DNA of 8,221 nt from assembly GCA_964625745.1 (NCBI GenBank), contig CAZVCJ010000173.1:1-8221 (forward strand). The letters are read 5' to 3'. Position 1 is the first letter of the stretch, and the number at the start of each line of letters is the position of its first letter. Positions 1-5,674 of the stretch are shown piece by piece. This DNA is from CAZVCJ01 sp964625745. GTDB taxonomy: Bacteria > Chloroflexota > Anaerolineae > VGOG01. Made by a program: the position numbers and the translations under genes. The notes under the pieces were generated by a model. That model ran no database searches. It saw nothing but the letters and a program-made list of their open reading frames with translations, and was not told the DNA's origin.

Positions 1-540
1 CATCACCAGCCCAGCCACCGCCCCCGCTACTATGCCAAAGATGACCGACTCGCGCGGGCCAAAGGCGGTGTTGACGGTGCCTTCCACCTCGCTGGCCAGC
101 AAGAACACTACGCCGCTGTTCTCGGCCTTGATGTTGCGGGCGAACATCGCTACCGACCCGCTCTGGTCCATCGTCACGTCGCCGCGAGCCAGCAGCAACT
201 GCGCCCTTGACTGCTCCATCGTCACGTTGCCTTCAGAGATAACAGCGCCCGCCCGCGAGGCGGCGAGGCTGGCCGTCTGCGTCTGGGCCATACCGACGCC
301 TCCACCAAGCATCTCCAGATGATCCGTCCGTGCCTGTACCACCCCTCCCTGTCGGACGACCAGGTTATCGGCGGTGACGGATTGCGCTCCCGCCTGACGT
401 AAGGTGACGTGGGTTCCCTGTACGTTGCGGGCTCCCCCACGGGTGATGTTCACCACCTCAGCGGTAACATCTCCCGCATCGTTCTTCTTCTGCTCTTCCA
501 CTTTTTCACCTCCAGCAGTGTTTTTGATCTCGTTGTCCAT
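1..540 (-). CDS. Repetitive, probably beta-helical protein of unknown function (3' part beyond the window)
   Basis: The frame is open for 180 codons from an ATG at 540 to the window edge. A strong ribosome site (AGGGAGG, 7 bases upstream) supports this start. The first ~25 residues are charged and Lys/Glu-rich, with no signal peptide. From about residue 26 to 160 short valine/threonine strands alternate with Gly, Asn, Gln and Ser turns (for example GNVTMEQS followed about 18 residues later by GDVTMDQS). This periodic pattern suits a right-handed beta-helix or a bactofilin-like polymer-forming fold. Near residue 164 it passes into a hydrophobic Gly/Ala/Val stretch (VIFGIVAGAVAGLV), probably a membrane anchor, where the window ends. 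I recognise no named family and no catalytic motif. A scaffold or membrane-associated polymer is an inference. Its upstream neighbour is the membrane protein at 638-1321, with a 97-base gap holding a heptad array. Confidence 0.8.
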   Translation of the reverse strand, partial: MDNEIKNTAGGEKVEEQKKNDAGDVTAEVVNITRGGARNVQGTHVTLRQAGAQSVTADNLVVRQGGVVQARTDHLEMLGGGVGMAQTQTASLAASRAGAVISEGNVTMEQSRAQLLLARGDVTMDQSGSVAMFARNIKAENSGVVFLLASEVEGTVNTAFGPRESVIFGIVAGAVAGLVM

Positions 541-547
541 TGTCTAA

Positions 548-554
548 CCTCCCT
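548..554 (-). promoter_or_regulatory. Ribosome binding site of the repetitive protein gene
   Basis: On the minus strand AGGGAGG lies 7 bases before the ATG at 540. It is one of the best Shine-Dalgarno matches in the window and supports both the reality and the start of the edge-truncated gene. Confidence 0.75.
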
Positions 555-562
555 TCAGCCTT

Positions 563-609
563 ACGTTTTACGTTTCACGTCTTCACGTTTCACGTCTTTA
601 CGTTTCACG
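563..609. repeat. Heptanucleotide tandem array 1 (ACGTTTC type)
   Basis: Read on the plus strand this is a run of ACGTTTY units of 7 bases mixed with 8-base ACGTCTTY units. It fills about half of the 97-base gap between the membrane protein gene (stop at 638) and the repetitive protein gene (start at 540). A 19-base core at 572-590 is identical to 5675-5693 in array 2, five kilobases away, so the two arrays belong to one family. Nothing else is recognisable in this gap apart from the ribosome site at 548-554. Confidence 0.85.
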
Positions 610-637
610 CCTATTCTATCACGGTATGAAGCCACGG

Positions 638-1321
638 TCAAGCCTGTTGGTCGGGTGCTCGTTCCAACCTCCAATATCCAATACCCAATATCCAACCTCC
701 CGCCCCCGCCACGACCAGGAACCCCGCCGCCATCAGCCACAGCCCCCAGCCGACGTGGATGGGCTGGCCGTAAACCCTGTCCAGCGCGCTGCGAATGGAG
801 AGGAATTGCCACACTGGGGGGATGGCTCCTACGAGGGAGATGACTATCAACAGCCCGGCCACCACAGCCTTCGGCAAGCGGCGATAGAGCAGGGATGCCC
901 CGATGACGGCCAAACAGCCTGCCGCCATCGAGAATTGTCGTCGAAATTCGTCTGAGCCTAAAGCCTGGAGGATGAAGGGGTAGGGGGGCAGGACGATGAT
1001 GGCCAGCACGATAGCGACGATCACCATGATCGCTCTGGCCCACAGGGGATAGCGCCAGTAGCGATTGCTACCCATCAGGGCCAGGCAGAGGGCCGCGGCC
1101 AGAACTGGCAAGTAGAAAAGCTCGCGGATCACGAACTCGGTGCCCGCTCTCACCCCAGGCAGGAACTTGACGAACTCGGCCATGTCCAGCCCGCTCAGCA
1201 CCAGCGCGGCCGTTTTGTGATTCACCCAGGGGCCCCAATAGCCGATCAGGACCAGGGCGATCCCGATTAGAAACCAGGTTTTTGACCCCTTAGTGTCCAG
1301 AATGTGCGCAATTGTTAGCAT
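638..1321 (-). CDS. Multi-pass membrane protein of unknown function
   Basis: This 227-residue protein starts at the ATG at 1321. Only a weak AGGG about 9 bases upstream could serve as ribosome site, so the start is less certain than for its neighbours. Hydrophobic segments near residues 16-31, 68-84, 97-113, 131-147, 152-170 and 191-213 suggest about six membrane helices. I see no catalytic motif and do not recognise the family. Both ends are touched by repeats: residues 14-18 (KTWFL) come from a 15-bp inverted repeat (1269-1283), and residues ~209-221 (ending GIGYWRLER) come from heptad array 3. The ancestral protein may therefore have ended soon after the last helix. It lies 53 bases after the glycerate kinase gene and may share its transcript; the sequence gives no function. 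Confidence 0.75.
   Translation of the reverse strand: MLTIAHILDTKGSKTWFLIGIALVLIGYWGPWVNHKTAALVLSGLDMAEFVKFLPGVRAGTEFVIRELFYLPVLAAALCLALMGSNRYWRYPLWARAIMVIVAIVLAIIVLPPYPFILQALGSDEFRRQFSMAAGCLAVIGASLLYRRLPKAVVAGLLIVISLVGAIPPVWQFLSIRSALDRVYGQPIHVGWGLWLMAAGFLVVAGAGGWILGIGYWRLERAPDQQA
664..698. repeat. Heptanucleotide tandem array 3 (CCAATAT type) at a gene 3' end
   Basis: Five exact 7-base units stand in tandem on the plus strand: CCAACCT, CCAATAT, CCAATAC, CCAATAT, CCAACCT. The array lies inside the last ~20 codons of the membrane protein gene. Because 7 is not a multiple of 3, the array is read through all three phases and yields a low-complexity tail rich in Gly, Ile, Trp and Tyr. Confidence 0.85.
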
Positions 1322-1366
1322 CTTCGATACCCTGAGGAATGTTGTTGAGTGAAAAACCTGGTTTCT
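1269..1366. repeat. Perfect 15-bp inverted repeat pair A, 98 bp outer span
   Basis: AGAAACCAGGTTTTT at 1269-1283 and its exact reverse complement AAAAACCTGGTTTCT at 1352-1366 flank 68 bases. The left arm lies inside the first codons of the membrane protein gene. The right arm begins 8 bases after the glycerate kinase stop. Read on the minus strand with its flanks (1351-1373), the right arm can form a short stem with G-U pairs and an AACCAGG loop, but no clear U-tract follows, so I do not call it a terminator. The same arms with almost the same spacing recur at 3929-4025; the inner sequences show no obvious similarity. Confidence 0.85.
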
Positions 1367-1374
1367 CTCACTTG

Positions 1375-2730
1375 CTAAAACACGAAGGTGAACGTCAGGT
1401 CATTCACGTTGGTATTGGTCGGCCCGGTGATGAGCAGATCACCCAACTGCTGGAAAAAGTGGTAGGAGTCGTTGTCGGCCAGGTACTGGGCGGCCGCCAG
1501 GCCCACTTCCTGGGCTCGTCGCAGGGTGGAGCCGTCGGCGATGGCGCCGGCCGCGTCGGTGGGGCCATCGGTGCCGTCGCTGGCCAGGGGGACGATCATC
1601 ACCTCCTCCAGACCGGCGATTTCCAGGGCCGCGCTGAGGGCCATCTCTTGATTGCGTCCCCCCAGGCCCTTCCCACGGATAGTCACCGTCGTCTCTCCGC
1701 CAGCTATTACGCAAGCTGGCCGGGGCAGGGGGCGGCCCGAATGGACGATCTCCTTGGCGATGGCGGCGAAGACCCTGGCTACTTCCCTGGCCTCGCCCTC
1801 GACGAAGGTGGAAAGCAGCAGGGTGTGGAACCCCAGTTCTTTAGCTTTCGTAGTGGCCGCTTCAGCGGCAACCTCGTTGCTGGCGATGATCAGGTTGTGG
1901 GTTCGGGTGAAGGCCTCAGCGCCCACTTTGGGTGTCTCCGAGATCAGACCCTCCGCGCCCTGCCACAGCCGCTCGATGATGGGCCTGGGAAGCTCTTCGA
2001 TCAGGCCGTACTTCTCGATGACGCCGTAGGCATCGGCGAAGGTGGTGGTATCGGGCACCGTCGGCCCGGAGGCGATGACGTCCAGCGGGTTGCCCACCAC
2101 GTCGGAGAGGATGAGAGAGGCGATCTCGGCGGGGTAGGCCAGGCGAGCCAGATTTCCCCCCTTGGTCTGGGAGAGGTGCTTGCGCACGGCGTTGATCTCG
2201 TTGATGGTAGCTCCGCAGCGCAGCAGGGCATCGGTCAGCGATTTCACGTCCGCCAGGGTGACCCCCTCTGCGGGCAGGGTCATCAGCGCCGATCCCCCGC
2301 CAGAGATGAGGCATAAGACCAGGTCCTCGTCCGTGGCCTGGCGGGCCAGCTCCGCCATCTGCTTCGTGCCGGCCATGCCAGCGGCATCGGGGATGGGATG
2401 GCCGGCCTCGTTGAGGCGGATGATGTCGGTTTTTGCTCCGTAGCCGTACTTGACGTTGACCAGCCCGGCGGTCACGCGCTGGCCCAGAATCTCCTCGACG
2501 GCCTGGGCCATGGAGCCGCCGGCCTTGCCTCCGCCGATGACGTAGATATTGCGGTAGCGGCCGAGGTCGTAGATTCGTTGGCCGATGCGCAGGGTGTCAT
2601 CGGAGAGAGAAACCTGTCGTTTGACGGCGTTGACGGGGTCTACTGCTTCCAGGGCCGCAGACAGGATAGCCAGCGCCTGCTCCCGTCGTTCTCTCGTCTG
2701 GCCGCTTTTGAGCACTTCGGGGTCAAACAT
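1375..2730 (-). CDS. gckA: Glycerate 2-kinase, DUF4147/MOFRL family
   Basis: This family phosphorylates D-glycerate to 2-phosphoglycerate with ATP in the cytoplasm, feeding glycerate from serine, glyoxylate or sugar-acid breakdown into lower glycolysis. The 451-residue product has the normal family length. Visible motifs are VIGGGKAGGSM (65-74), EAGHPIPDAAG (108-118), LISGGGSALM (141-150), INEINAVRKHLS (176-187), SDVVGNPLDVIASGPT (209-224), AGGETTV (343-349) and GKGLGGRNQEMALSAA (353-368), followed by ASDGTDGPTDAAGA (383-396) and GDLLITGPTNTNVND (430-444). The lysine of GGGKA (69) and arginine of GGRNQE (359) match the residues thought to be catalytic. The ATG at 2730 is chosen because AGGAGG lies 5 bases upstream; an 18-residue longer frame has no such support and would overlap the permease. 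The permease stop is only 13 bases upstream, suggesting translational coupling. I see no broken motif. Confidence 0.95.
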   Translation of the reverse strand: MFDPEVLKSGQTRERREQALAILSAALEAVDPVNAVKRQVSLSDDTLRIGQRIYDLGRYRNIYVIGGGKAGGSMAQAVEEILGQRVTAGLVNVKYGYGAKTDIIRLNEAGHPIPDAAGMAGTKQMAELARQATDEDLVLCLISGGGSALMTLPAEGVTLADVKSLTDALLRCGATINEINAVRKHLSQTKGGNLARLAYPAEIASLILSDVVGNPLDVIASGPTVPDTTTFADAYGVIEKYGLIEELPRPIIERLWQGAEGLISETPKVGAEAFTRTHNLIIASNEVAAEAATTKAKELGFHTLLLSTFVEGEAREVARVFAAIAKEIVHSGRPLPRPACVIAGGETTVTIRGKGLGGRNQEMALSAALEIAGLEEVMIVPLASDGTDGPTDAAGAIADGSTLRRAQEVGLAAAQYLADNDSYHFFQQLGDLLITGPTNTNVNDLTFTFVF

Positions 2731-2735
2731 CGTTG

Positions 2736-2741
2736 CCTCCT
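2736..2741 (-). promoter_or_regulatory. Ribosome binding site of the glycerate kinase gene
   Basis: A perfect AGGAGG on the minus strand lies 5 bases before the ATG at 2730 and a few bases after the permease stop. It decides the start against the longer frame beginning at 2784. Confidence 0.85.
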
Positions 2742-2743
2742 GG

Positions 2744-3232
2744 CTATATGTTGGCCAAAAAGAGGTGGGCGATGAGGCCGGCAACGGGCGGGAAGATCAG
2801 CGTGGAGATCACCCGCGCCAGTGTGACTTTCGGCCCGATGATACCTGCCTCTAATGGCAGACGGCTTACTGACCAGAGGGAGTAAGCGGTGATGAAGCTC
2901 ACCATCGTGCCGATGCTCGCCCCGGCCTCGTAGAAAGAAGCGGCGATGGGGAAGACGGAGTAGGGCGAGCCTGGCACGAGGCCGCCAGCAATGCAGCCCA
3001 GCAGGATGCCCTTGATTCCTGCCTGCGCTCCTAGCCACTGGCTGATCACCTCCTTGGGGATCAGCACCCGCGCCAGGCCGGCCACGGCGAAGGAGGCCAG
3101 CAAGATGAGCAAGTTGTCCCAGATGGTCTTGGCCCCCAGCTTCAGGCCGATCAGGTGCACGCCGCCCCGAAAGTACGCCACGACAGTCAGGATCACGGCC
3201 AGAGCGATCATGATGATAGTAGCTGCATCCAT
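2744..3232 (-). CDS. Half-size predicted permease, COG0701/ArsP_1-like
   Basis: This 162-residue hydrophobic protein has membrane segments near residues 4-20, 40-58, 73-90, 92-100 joined to 105-120, and 138-160. The central stretch GGLVPGSPYSVFPIAASFYE (83-102), followed by GASIGTMVSFITAYSLW, resembles the glycine/proline-rich core of the predicted permeases of COG0701 (ArsP_1, formerly DUF318). Full members are about twice as long with about eight helices, so this is a half-size form that may act as a dimer. The Cys-Ser pair common in that core is absent here. The ATG at 3232 is preferred because GAGGTG lies 6 bases upstream; extending to 3349 only adds 39 residues encoded by a repeat element. 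The glycerate kinase gene begins 13 bases downstream, so transport of a related organic acid is possible, but the substrate cannot be read from the sequence. Confidence 0.8.
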   Translation of the reverse strand: MDAATIIMIALAVILTVVAYFRGGVHLIGLKLGAKTIWDNLLILLASFAVAGLARVLIPKEVISQWLGAQAGIKGILLGCIAGGLVPGSPYSVFPIAASFYEAGASIGTMVSFITAYSLWSVSRLPLEAGIIGPKVTLARVISTLIFPPVAGLIAHLFLANI

Positions 3233-3238
3233 CTTTTT

Positions 3239-3244
3239 CACCTC
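3239..3244 (-). promoter_or_regulatory. Ribosome binding site that fixes the permease start
   Basis: GAGGTG on the minus strand sits 6 bases before the ATG at 3232. It lies just downstream (in transcription) of the repeat element at 3268-3380 and argues against longer starts that would translate that element. Confidence 0.7.
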
Positions 3245-3267
3245 ACACTCTCCTCGCAACTGTTCAT

Positions 3268-3380
3268 CTCCTCCCCCTCGCAGAGCCTGCCCTGAGCTTG
3301 CCGAAGGGGGGAGGTTGGGTGGGGGCGGATTCTTCGATGGAAGGCTCACCCTCCCCTAGCCCCTCCCTGGGAGGGAGGGG
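3268..3380 (+). repeat. Dispersed ~114-bp element, copy 1 (intergenic)
   Basis: This 113-bp sequence begins CTCCTCCCCCTCGCAGAG, contains CCTGAGCTTGCCGAAGG, and ends in a hairpin with arms CCCTCCC and GGGAGGG. It aligns along its whole length with the reverse complement of 6407-6521, with about a dozen differences and a 2-base gap by eye. It fills most of the 155-base gap between the Nudix gene (stop at 3388, 7 bases away) and the permease ribosome site. It carries no gene and no transposase. The terminal hairpin has a GC-rich stem but no T-run after it in the direction of transcription, so a terminator is possible but unsupported. Confidence 0.9.
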
Positions 3381-3387
3381 TGAAGGC

Positions 3388-3915
3388 TTAGTGATCCTCA
3401 AGGGTTTTTCTCCAGTCGCGCAGCGCCTGGCGGTGGGCCTGGAAAGCCAGGTCTCTCGGCAGTTCATCGGGCGCGAAAAAGCCCGCCTCACTGGCATCGT
3501 CGCCGGCTACCATCTCCCCGCCCACTATGTGGGCAGAGTAGAGAACCAGGATCAAGTGCCCGTAGAAGTCACTGTTGACAGAATACACGCCCAGGAGGCG
3601 GTCTAGCTCTATCTCCAGGCCTGTCTCCTCGCGGCACTCACGGATGGCCGTCTCCTCAATGGTTTCGCCGTACTCGGCGAAGCCCGCCGGCAGCGTCCAG
3701 GAGCCAAAGTGGGGCTCGATCCCTCGCTGCACCAGGACGACTCGCCCCGCGTCCTCTATCAGCACGCCTGCGGCCACCTTGGGGTTGAGGTAAAAAATGA
3801 AGCCACACTCCTGACATACCAGGCGCTCCTTCTCGTTAATCATCTGGGAGGCCAGCCGGCCAGCGCAGTGGGGGCAGAACTTGGGCTTTAAGGTGTTTTG
3901 TTCGCTAGATTTCAT
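3388..3915 (-). CDS. Nudix hydrolase with N-terminal zinc ribbon
   Basis: Nudix enzymes cleave nucleoside diphosphates linked to another group, such as ADP-ribose or NADH, in the cytoplasm using Mg2+. The 175-residue protein opens with a four-cysteine zinc ribbon (Cys14, Cys17, Cys34, Cys37), followed by the sequence NPKVAAGVLIED that leads into the Nudix fold. The Nudix box matches GX5EX7REUXEEXGU exactly, from Gly78 through Glu84, Arg92-Glu93 and Glu96-Glu97 to Gly99-Leu100. The ribbon-Nudix order resembles NADH pyrophosphatase NudC, but the SQPWPFP motif of NudC is absent after the box, so NADH specificity is not supported; an ADP-ribose-type or unknown substrate is more likely. The ATG at 3915 has no good Shine-Dalgarno sequence, and a 15-bp repeat arm lies 14 bases upstream. 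The catalytic residues are intact. Confidence 0.92.
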   Translation of the reverse strand: MKSSEQNTLKPKFCPHCAGRLASQMINEKERLVCQECGFIFYLNPKVAAGVLIEDAGRVVLVQRGIEPHFGSWTLPAGFAEYGETIEETAIRECREETGLEIELDRLLGVYSVNSDFYGHLILVLYSAHIVGGEMVAGDDASEAGFFAPDELPRDLAFQAHRQALRDWRKTLEDH

Positions 3916-3928
3916 TTCTATTCCATGG

Positions 3929-4025
3929 AGAAACCAGGTTTTTCTCTATCTGAGCAAGTAGATCTTTGCTTCTGAGGTCTCCTGGGACGTGCAAAGGTGT
4001 TCTATCAACAAAAAACCTGGTTTCT
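3929..4025. repeat. Perfect 15-bp inverted repeat pair B, 97 bp outer span
   Basis: AGAAACCAGGTTTTT at 3929-3943 and AAAAACCTGGTTTCT at 4011-4025 flank 67 bases. They fill most of the 120-base gap between the glycosyltransferase stop (4036) and the Nudix start (3915). The arms match pair A (1269-1366) exactly, and the outer span differs by a single base. The inner bases show no clear promoter and no obvious similarity to the interior of pair A. Confidence 0.85.
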
Positions 4026-4035
4026 GATTCCGGCT

Positions 4036-5160
4036 TTATCCCAGGGTCTCGTACAAGTTAAGGAGCTTTGCCGCTGCCTTCTCCCACGTAAACTTCTTCG
4101 CTTGCTCTAATCCCCTGGCGATCATCTCCTCCTGCAGCGCGTCATCTTCCAGAACTTGCCTCATGGCCTGGGCCAGGGCTTCTACGTCTGTGGCTTTCAC
4201 CATCAGCCCCGCCTGGCCCACCACCTCAGGGAGTGAGGAGGCGTCGGAGGTGATCACCGGCGTGCCGCAGGCCAGGGCCTCCAGGGGCGGCAGTCCGAAG
4301 CCCTCGTACAGGGAGGGAAAGACGAACAGGTCGGCCAGGTTGTAGAGGGCAGGCAGGTGCTCGTCGGCCACGAAGCCGGGAAAGACGACCTTCTCCTCCA
4401 GCCCCAGTCGTTCGACGGTGGCGAAGATCTCCTCGTAGAGCCAACCCTTGCCCCCAGCGATGACCAGGTGCAAATCGCAAATCGCAAATCGCAAATCTGC
4501 AAAGGCTTCGATGAGGCGGGTGAAGTTCTTGCGGGGTTGTAGAGTGCCTAAGCCGAGGATGAATCGCGGGGGTAGGCTGTATCGCTTTCTCACTTCTTCC
4601 AAGAGGGCTTGATCCTCAATGGGACGGAAGCGCTCTTCCACGCCGGGGTAGACCACCTCGATCTTGCTCAGCTCCACACCCAGCAGCTCCACCAGGTCGT
4701 CTTTGGTGCTCTGCGAATCGGTCAGCACCAGATCAGCCCGCTGCACGGAGCGGGGCACCACCTTGTTCAGATAGGCCCGCAGGTTGGCGTCGGCGCACTG
4801 GGGGTAGCGAATGAAGGACAGGTCGTGGACAGTGACCAGGGTCCTGGCCCGGCGCACCGGTGGCAGGACAAAGTCGGGCGACTGGAAGATGTCCACCGGG
4901 CCGGTGGCCAGCTCCACCCAGAGGGGCAGCCGCAGGCGATGCCACAGGATGGCCAGGGCGCGGTCGGAGAGGGGCGCCGAGCGCATCTGAAAATTGGGCG
5001 GCCAGCCCACGTCTGCTAGCCGCTGTCCGCTTGCCGCTGCAAACAGGACATAATCGTGGTCTCGATCGAGCTCCGCCAGCGACCTCACCAGTTCCCGTGT
5101 ATAGCGCCCGATGCCCGCTCCCTGGCGAACCGCCGCCGTATAATCAATGCCGATGCGCAA
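4036..5160 (-). CDS. Glycosyltransferase family 4
   Basis: Family GT4 (GT-B fold, retaining) enzymes transfer a sugar from a nucleotide donor to a growing glycan, usually at the inner face of the membrane. The 374-residue product has an N-terminal acceptor half with RIGIDYTAA and the glycine loop GAGIGRYTREL (14-24), VHDLSF (111-116), and VYPGV (170-174). The donor half has GTLQPRKN (205-212, with Arg210 and Lys211), HLVIAGG (231-237), VVFPGFV (258-264) and EGFGLPPLEALACGTPVI (286-303), whose Glu286 and Glu294 form the EX7E motif. The start is taken as TTG at 5160: it puts the usual RIGID start at the N-terminus, has GGGGG 8 bases upstream, and follows the GtrA stop by 2 bases. A TTG at 5184 lacks a ribosome site. 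Residues 222-230 (DLRFAICDL) are encoded by a heptanucleotide array. Sugar specificity cannot be read. Confidence 0.93.
   Translation of the reverse strand: MRIGIDYTAAVRQGAGIGRYTRELVRSLAELDRDHDYVLFAAASGQRLADVGWPPNFQMRSAPLSDRALAILWHRLRLPLWVELATGPVDIFQSPDFVLPPVRRARTLVTVHDLSFIRYPQCADANLRAYLNKVVPRSVQRADLVLTDSQSTKDDLVELLGVELSKIEVVYPGVEERFRPIEDQALLEEVRKRYSLPPRFILGLGTLQPRKNFTRLIEAFADLRFAICDLHLVIAGGKGWLYEEIFATVERLGLEEKVVFPGFVADEHLPALYNLADLFVFPSLYEGFGLPPLEALACGTPVITSDASSLPEVVGQAGLMVKATDVEALAQAMRQVLEDDALQEEMIARGLEQAKKFTWEKAAAKLLNLYETLG
4470..4497. repeat. Heptanucleotide tandem array 4 inside the glycosyltransferase gene
   Basis: Four perfect tandem copies of GCAAATC (GATTTGC on the coding strand) encode DLRFAICDL, just before the conserved strand HLVIAGG of the donor-binding half. 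Gain or loss of three units keeps the frame; gain or loss of one or two shifts it. Confidence 0.9.
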
Positions 5161-5162
5161 TG

Positions 5163-5669
5163 CTAAATCCCCCGGTAGGTCCAAAGGCGATTGGCGCCGA
5201 AGTTCCAGAACAGCACAATGATGGTAGCGATTGCTTTGGACAGGTTATAGGCCAACTTGTAGTGGGCCAGGCCGATGTTGAGAGCCAGCGCAGCCATTGG
5301 AGTCGCCAACGCGCCTGCTTCACCCAGCACCCAGGCATCCAGGCTGAGGAAGATGGTCTGATTGAGCAACAGGCCGCCGACGTTGACCAGGAAGAACTGG
5401 GCGAGTTGAGGGGCGATGGACCTGTCCCTCGATTCGGGGAACGTCCACAGCCTGTTCCAGATGAAATTGCTGAACACCGCCACCGTGAACGAACAGGTAT
5501 TCGCCAGCACCTTGCTGAAGCTGAAGGCCAGGATGAGCAGATTGAGGCCGCCGAAATCAATCAGCGCTCCCAGCGTGCCCACCACGGAGAACTTGAGAAA
5601 GCGCGTGATCTCTTTGGAGTTGGCGCGAGCGAAGTTGACGGTTCTGGACAGAGTGTTGTTGGTTTTCAT
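5163..5669 (-). CDS. GtrA-like membrane protein
   Basis: GtrA-family proteins are small four-helix membrane proteins found next to glycosyltransferases. They are thought to help move polyprenyl-linked sugars across the membrane or to hold the transferase there. The 168-residue product has helices near 24-48, 53-72, 90-110 and 125-155. The family's Asn-Arg-x-Trp-Thr signature occurs twice: FIWNRLWTF (69-77) and NFGANRLWTY (156-165), the second close to the C-terminus as usual. The ATG at 5669 is chosen. A GTG at 5681, four codons upstream, would shorten the gap to the ligase from 16 to 4 bases and is equally possible because neither has a strong ribosome site. The upstream region is the heptad array 5675-5725. 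The glycosyltransferase gene follows after 2 bases, which suggests coupled translation and joint action. Confidence 0.92.
   Translation of the reverse strand: MKTNNTLSRTVNFARANSKEITRFLKFSVVGTLGALIDFGGLNLLILAFSFSKVLANTCSFTVAVFSNFIWNRLWTFPESRDRSIAPQLAQFFLVNVGGLLLNQTIFLSLDAWVLGEAGALATPMAALALNIGLAHYKLAYNLSKAIATIIVLFWNFGANRLWTYRGI
5169..5173 (-). promoter_or_regulatory. G-run ribosome site supporting a TTG start of the glycosyltransferase
   Basis: GGGGG on the minus strand lies 8 bases before the TTG at 5160, inside the last codons of the GtrA-like gene. It is a modest site, but with the RIGIDY start of the protein it favours 5160 over the TTG at 5184. Confidence 0.5.
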
Positions 5670-5674
5670 GATAT

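Noticed and set aside
563..609. CRISPR-like repeat array
   Set aside because: The units are 7-8 bases with no spacers and no cas genes nearby; this is a simple tandem array.
561..1043. A 160-codon minus-strand frame over the membrane protein gene
   Set aside because: It is out of frame with the membrane protein, Arg/Pro-rich, and ends in heptad array sequence; it has no family features.
1339..2316. A 325-codon plus-strand open frame
   Set aside because: It lies antisense to the glycerate kinase gene, which has all family motifs and a perfect ribosome site. The antisense product shows no recognisable motif and is a by-product of high GC.
2731..2784. N-terminal extension of the glycerate kinase to 2784
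   Set aside because: It would overlap the permease gene and lacks a ribosome site, while AGGAGG precedes the ATG at 2730.
3233..3349. N-terminal extension of the permease to 3349
   Set aside because: The extra 39 residues come mostly from the dispersed element, and a ribosome site with an ATG at 3232 fits the family start.
3361..3381. Rho-independent terminator after the Nudix gene
   Set aside because: The hairpin is GC-rich but has no T-run after it in the direction of transcription, and it is part of an element also found inside a coding region.
3388..3915. NADH pyrophosphatase (nudC) assignment
   Set aside because: The zinc ribbon and Nudix box fit, but the SQPWPFP motif that marks NADH specificity is missing.
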